From Bacillota bacterium (lineage in GTDB: Bacteria > Bacillota > Clostridia > Christensenellales > SZUA-584), in the NCBI GenBank assembly GCA_023391105.1, contig JAEWBO010000006.1, forward strand, positions 1 to 64,000: a stretch of DNA of 64,000 nucleotides. The letters run 5' to 3'. Each line of letters starts with the position of its first letter. Within the stretch, counting starts at the first letter, position 1. The position numbers were made by a program, and so were the translations under genes. Positions 61,999 through 64,000 of the stretch are shown one piece after another. The notes beneath the pieces were generated by a model. It did no database searches and was not told the origin of the DNA. It saw only the letters and a program-made list of their open reading frames with translations.

Positions 61999-62295
61999 AT
62001 GTCTCAAGGAATGCATACTCATTACTATATGGGTGAAACCTCGTATAATGACGGTCATATACACAACTATATAGGGATAACCAGCCCCAGCCCCAACTAT
62101 CCGAATCATACTCATTTGTTAATGGGAGATACGACTGTTAACGACCGTCATCTGCATGAATATAGGATTTCAACCAATCGGCAAATAGAAACAAGAGACG
62201 GACATTACCACGAATATAGCGGCGATACGGAATACGCCCAAGGGCATGATCATTCAATGCAAGGATCAACATCTGATTTTGGCGGCGATATGTAG
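61999..62295 (+). CDS. ymaF: YmaF family histidine-rich protein
   Basis: A 98-aa protein with repeated His-containing motifs: GMHTHYYMGETSYNDGHIHN, NHTHLLMGDTTVNDRHLHEY, DGHYHEYSGDTEYAQGHDHS. The pattern matches the YmaF family of Bacillota, of unknown function and possibly metal-binding. GAGGTGAT precedes the ATG. Single gene before tRNA-Ser. Confidence 0.88.
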   Translation: MSQGMHTHYYMGETSYNDGHIHNYIGITSPSPNYPNHTHLLMGDTTVNDRHLHEYRISTNRQIETRDGHYHEYSGDTEYAQGHDHSMQGSTSDFGGDM

Positions 62296-62479
62296 CTTAT
62301 AGAAGCATAGTATTATATCTGAATCAAGATGGAATTCTCTGCGTATTCCATTTTGGTTTTTAAAGAGTCGTCAAAACAGAGAAATGAAAATATTCTAGTC
62401 TCCTTCCGAAAAAAGAACATAACCTTGCCATTTGGCAAAGTTATGGTTGCGCCACCCACCTACGGTGAGCCTTTTGTAT

Positions 62480-62570
62480 TGGCGGAGAAGGTGGGATTCG
62501 AACCCACGTGCCGGTTCCCCGACAAACGCATTTCGAGTGCGCCCCGTTATGACCTCTTCGATACTTCTCC
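62480..62570 (-). tRNA. tRNA-Ser (anticodon CGA)
   Basis: A 91-nt class II tRNA with a long variable arm (CGGGGAACCGG region) and encoded CCA. Anticodon loop CTCGAAA, T loop GGTTCGAATCC, acceptor GGAGAAG/CTTCTCC. Reads TCG codons. Confidence 0.93.
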
Positions 62571-62725
62571 ATATGAGGCTGTCCGTTATGGCCAGCCGTT
62601 CGAATGTTCATTATAAATGATTTATCTGCGTAATTCAAGCCCAAAAAACACAGGTGTTGCCTTTTTCACACTGTTTTTTATGATATAATATTCGGCGGAC
62701 ATATCATTTGGGGAGGGTGCATACG

Positions 62726-63313
62726 TTGGCAAAACTATATTTTCGGTATGGCGCAATGGGGAGCAGCAAGACGGCAAACCTGCTGATGGTGGATTATAAT
62801 TATGCGGAGCGCGACCAAAAAGCGCTGGTGTTAAAGCCGCGGATAGACGACCGTGATGGAAATCAGACGGTTAAGTCCCGCATGGGCATAAACAAGGAGT
62901 GCCTGTTTGTGGAGGATTTCGTGAGGATGAGCGACGAGGCCATAAAGGCTTACGACTGTATCCTGGTGGACGAGGCGCAATTTGTATCCAAGGCAGATGT
63001 TGAGTTTTTCACGTATGTGGTGGACGAACTGAATATACCGGTGATCTGCTATGGCCTGAGGACGGATTTCCAGCGTAACTTGTTTGAGGGCAGCATGTGG
63101 CTGCTGGCTTGGGCCGATACTGTCGAGGAGATCAAGACGATCTGCTGGTGCGGACGCAAGGCGATATGCAACGCGCGGCTGGACGAAAATGGGCAAATCA
63201 TCCGTTCCGGAGAACAGGTGGTCATGGGAGGAACGGGCAAATATGTGGCGCTGTGCCGCAAGCATCATAAAACGGGCGAGACTGGCAACTTACCTGTGCT
63301 GCAAGACCAATAA
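62726..63313 (+). CDS. tdk: Thymidine kinase
   Basis: A 195-aa type II thymidine kinase. LYFRYGAMGSSKTANLLMVD holds the P-loop (GAMGSSKTA), CILVDEAQFVS the Walker B, and CWCGRKAICNARLD with a later LCRKHH region gives the Cys/His zinc site. It phosphorylates thymidine in the salvage pathway. The start is TTG at 62726, with GGGGAGG nine bases upstream; a TTG at 62708 is the alternative. No neighbour in operon. Confidence 0.93.
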   Translation: MAKLYFRYGAMGSSKTANLLMVDYNYAERDQKALVLKPRIDDRDGNQTVKSRMGINKECLFVEDFVRMSDEAIKAYDCILVDEAQFVSKADVEFFTYVVDELNIPVICYGLRTDFQRNLFEGSMWLLAWADTVEEIKTICWCGRKAICNARLDENGQIIRSGEQVVMGGTGKYVALCRKHHKTGETGNLPVLQDQ

Positions 63314-63318
63314 TCACA

Positions 63319-63343
63319 CCCCCAAAAGCGACGCTTTTCGGGG
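63319..63343 (+). terminator. Hairpin after tdk
   Basis: CCCCCAAAAGC and GCTTTTCGGGG pair with one mismatch over a three-base loop, six bases after the tdk stop. Confidence 0.5.
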
Positions 63344-63351
63344 ATCCCGTC

Positions 63352-63389
63352 ATGAAATAAAGCCGCAAGCATTTGCGGCTTTATTTCAT
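63352..63389. terminator. Bidirectional terminator between tdk and araD
   Basis: A perfect 17-base stem (ATGAAATAAAGCCGCAA with its complement) and a 4-base loop, with A/T-rich arms on both sides. It can end both convergent genes. Confidence 0.88.
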
Positions 63390-63397
63390 ATATCATG

Positions 63398-64000
63398 TTA
63401 TTTCTGCCCGTAATAAGCGTTTTTGCCGTGTTTACGCAAGAAGTGCTTGTCGAGTAACGTCTGTTGTATATCTGTTTTCGGATTCAGCTTCGTTGAAATA
63501 TAGGCCATCTCAGCGGTGTACTCCATCACGACTGCGTTTTCCACCGCCTTGGTGCAAGACGTGCCCCAGCTAAAAGGCCCGTGGTTCGCCACGATCACAG
63601 CGCTCACCTGCAACGGGTCAATACTGCGTTCTTCAAACGTCTGTATGATCACGCTGCCCGTTTCCCTTTCATAAGCGCCGCCTATTTCCTCGTCCGTCAT
63701 GCGCCGCGTGCACGGAATTGAGCCGTAGAAGTTGTCTGCGTGCGTGGTGCCCAACGCCGGTATATCCATATTCGCCTGCGCCCAGCTCGTCGCCCACTTG
63801 GAATGTGTGTGCACAACCGCCTTCACACCCTTGAACGCCTTATACAGCTCCACATGCGTCGGTGTGTCCGACGACGGATTCAGCGTTCCTTCGATGCGGT
63901 TTCCGTCGAGGTCAACCACTACCATATCATCGGCTGTCATCGTATCGTAACTCACGCCGCTTGGCTTGATCACCACGTATCCCGTCTCCTCATCATACGC
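63398..64000 (-). CDS. araD: L-ribulose-5-phosphate 4-epimerase (3' part)
   Basis: The gene runs beyond the window at its 5' side; the last 200 codons are seen. The class II aldolase/epimerase fold has VIKPSGVSYDTMTADDMVVV, the zinc-binding pair HTHSKWATSWAQ, ALGTTHADNFYGSIPCTR, and HGPFSWG with a later zinc His. Frame is open to the window end with residues AYDEETGYV before the first in-frame ATG, so that is not the start. It converts L-ribulose 5-phosphate to D-xylulose 5-phosphate in arabinose use. Confidence 0.93.
   Translation of the reverse strand, partial: AYDEETGYVVIKPSGVSYDTMTADDMVVVDLDGNRIEGTLNPSSDTPTHVELYKAFKGVKAVVHTHSKWATSWAQANMDIPALGTTHADNFYGSIPCTRRMTDEEIGGAYERETGSVIIQTFEERSIDPLQVSAVIVANHGPFSWGTSCTKAVENAVVMEYTAEMAYISTKLNPKTDIQQTLLDKHFLRKHGKNAYYGQK

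Noticed and set aside
61877..61999. A 40-aa Cys-rich ORF (SCCYCSYTSNC) ending at the ymaF start
   Set aside because: No ribosome site before its ATG, and it is antisense to the membrane-protein remnant, which explains the sequence better.
1..64000. CRISPR arrays, rRNA genes, prophage
   Set aside because: No regularly spaced repeats, no rRNA-like conserved stretches and no phage structural or integrase genes were seen.

Overview
The window reads as chromosomal DNA of a Gram-positive, probably anaerobic member of the Bacillota (Clostridia-like). Signs are strong GGAGG ribosome sites, frequent TTG/GTG starts, SpoIID- and SpoIIE-type proteins, YwbE, YmaF, VanW and CheX proteins, a cohesin/dockerin pair and Clostridia-style tRNA-Ala genes. 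I cannot name genus or species. There is no phage, integrase, intact transposon or CRISPR array. Several short palindromic dispersed repeats, a tnpV relic and AT-rich accessory pockets are present.

Layout. 0-3 kb: AT-rich two-gene module (DUF262 protein plus OLD-like ATPase/TOPRIM) between two 30-bp direct repeats. 3-8.7 kb: a frameshifted methyltransferase, VOC and YdeI-like genes, a membrane cohesin gene overlapping a dockerin-bearing SpoIID gene, and yqeY. 9-10.9 kb: AraC regulator, VOC protein, and a minus-strand unit made of a promoter, a c-di-GMP-I riboswitch, a 26-codon ORF and a terminator. 10.9-16.8 kb: MscS channel, FAD oxidoreductase with its TetR regulator, D-lactate dehydrogenase with an aminotransferase. 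16.9-22.5 kb: five-gene partner-switch-like operon (STAS, DUF2156, EamA, membrane HATPase, SpoIIE phosphatase). 23-27.5 kb: tRNA-Val, a methyltransferase/RHH region with duplication relics, an AT-rich pocket with HNH and Abi_C-like genes, tRNA-Ala(GGC). 27.6-32.6 kb: proS and a cobalamin-riboswitch-controlled btuFCD operon. 32.8-40.3 kb: housekeeping genes pfkA, then glmU, a HAD phosphatase, pth and mfd in a close plus-strand run.

40.4-46.4 kb: lipoprotein, a TetR repressor divergent from two flavodoxin-fold oxidoreductases with overlapping promoters and palindromic operators, an acyl-CoA ligase with an XRE/cupin regulator, and a HAD hydrolase. 46.5-50.5 kb: envelope-like operon (acidic-repeat membrane/TPR protein, VanW, PRC-barrel). 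50.7-53.9 kb: SulP transporter and a REC-CheX plus CheX pair. 54-62.6 kb: lipoprotein, tRNA-Ala(CGC), tnpV relic, WYL and GyrI-like genes, YwbE, an ABC-F protein, a PNPOx-like protein, AraC regulator, YmaF, tRNA-Ser. 62.7-64 kb: thymidine kinase and the 3' part of araD, which runs off the window.

The least explained elements are the c-di-GMP-switch/mini-ORF unit, the DUF262/ATPase cassette, the cohesin-SpoIID pair, the acidic-repeat operon, the self-contained REC-CheX module, and a structured RNA candidate before pfkA. No similarity search or fold was run: family calls rest on motifs read by eye, and all start sites are predictions.
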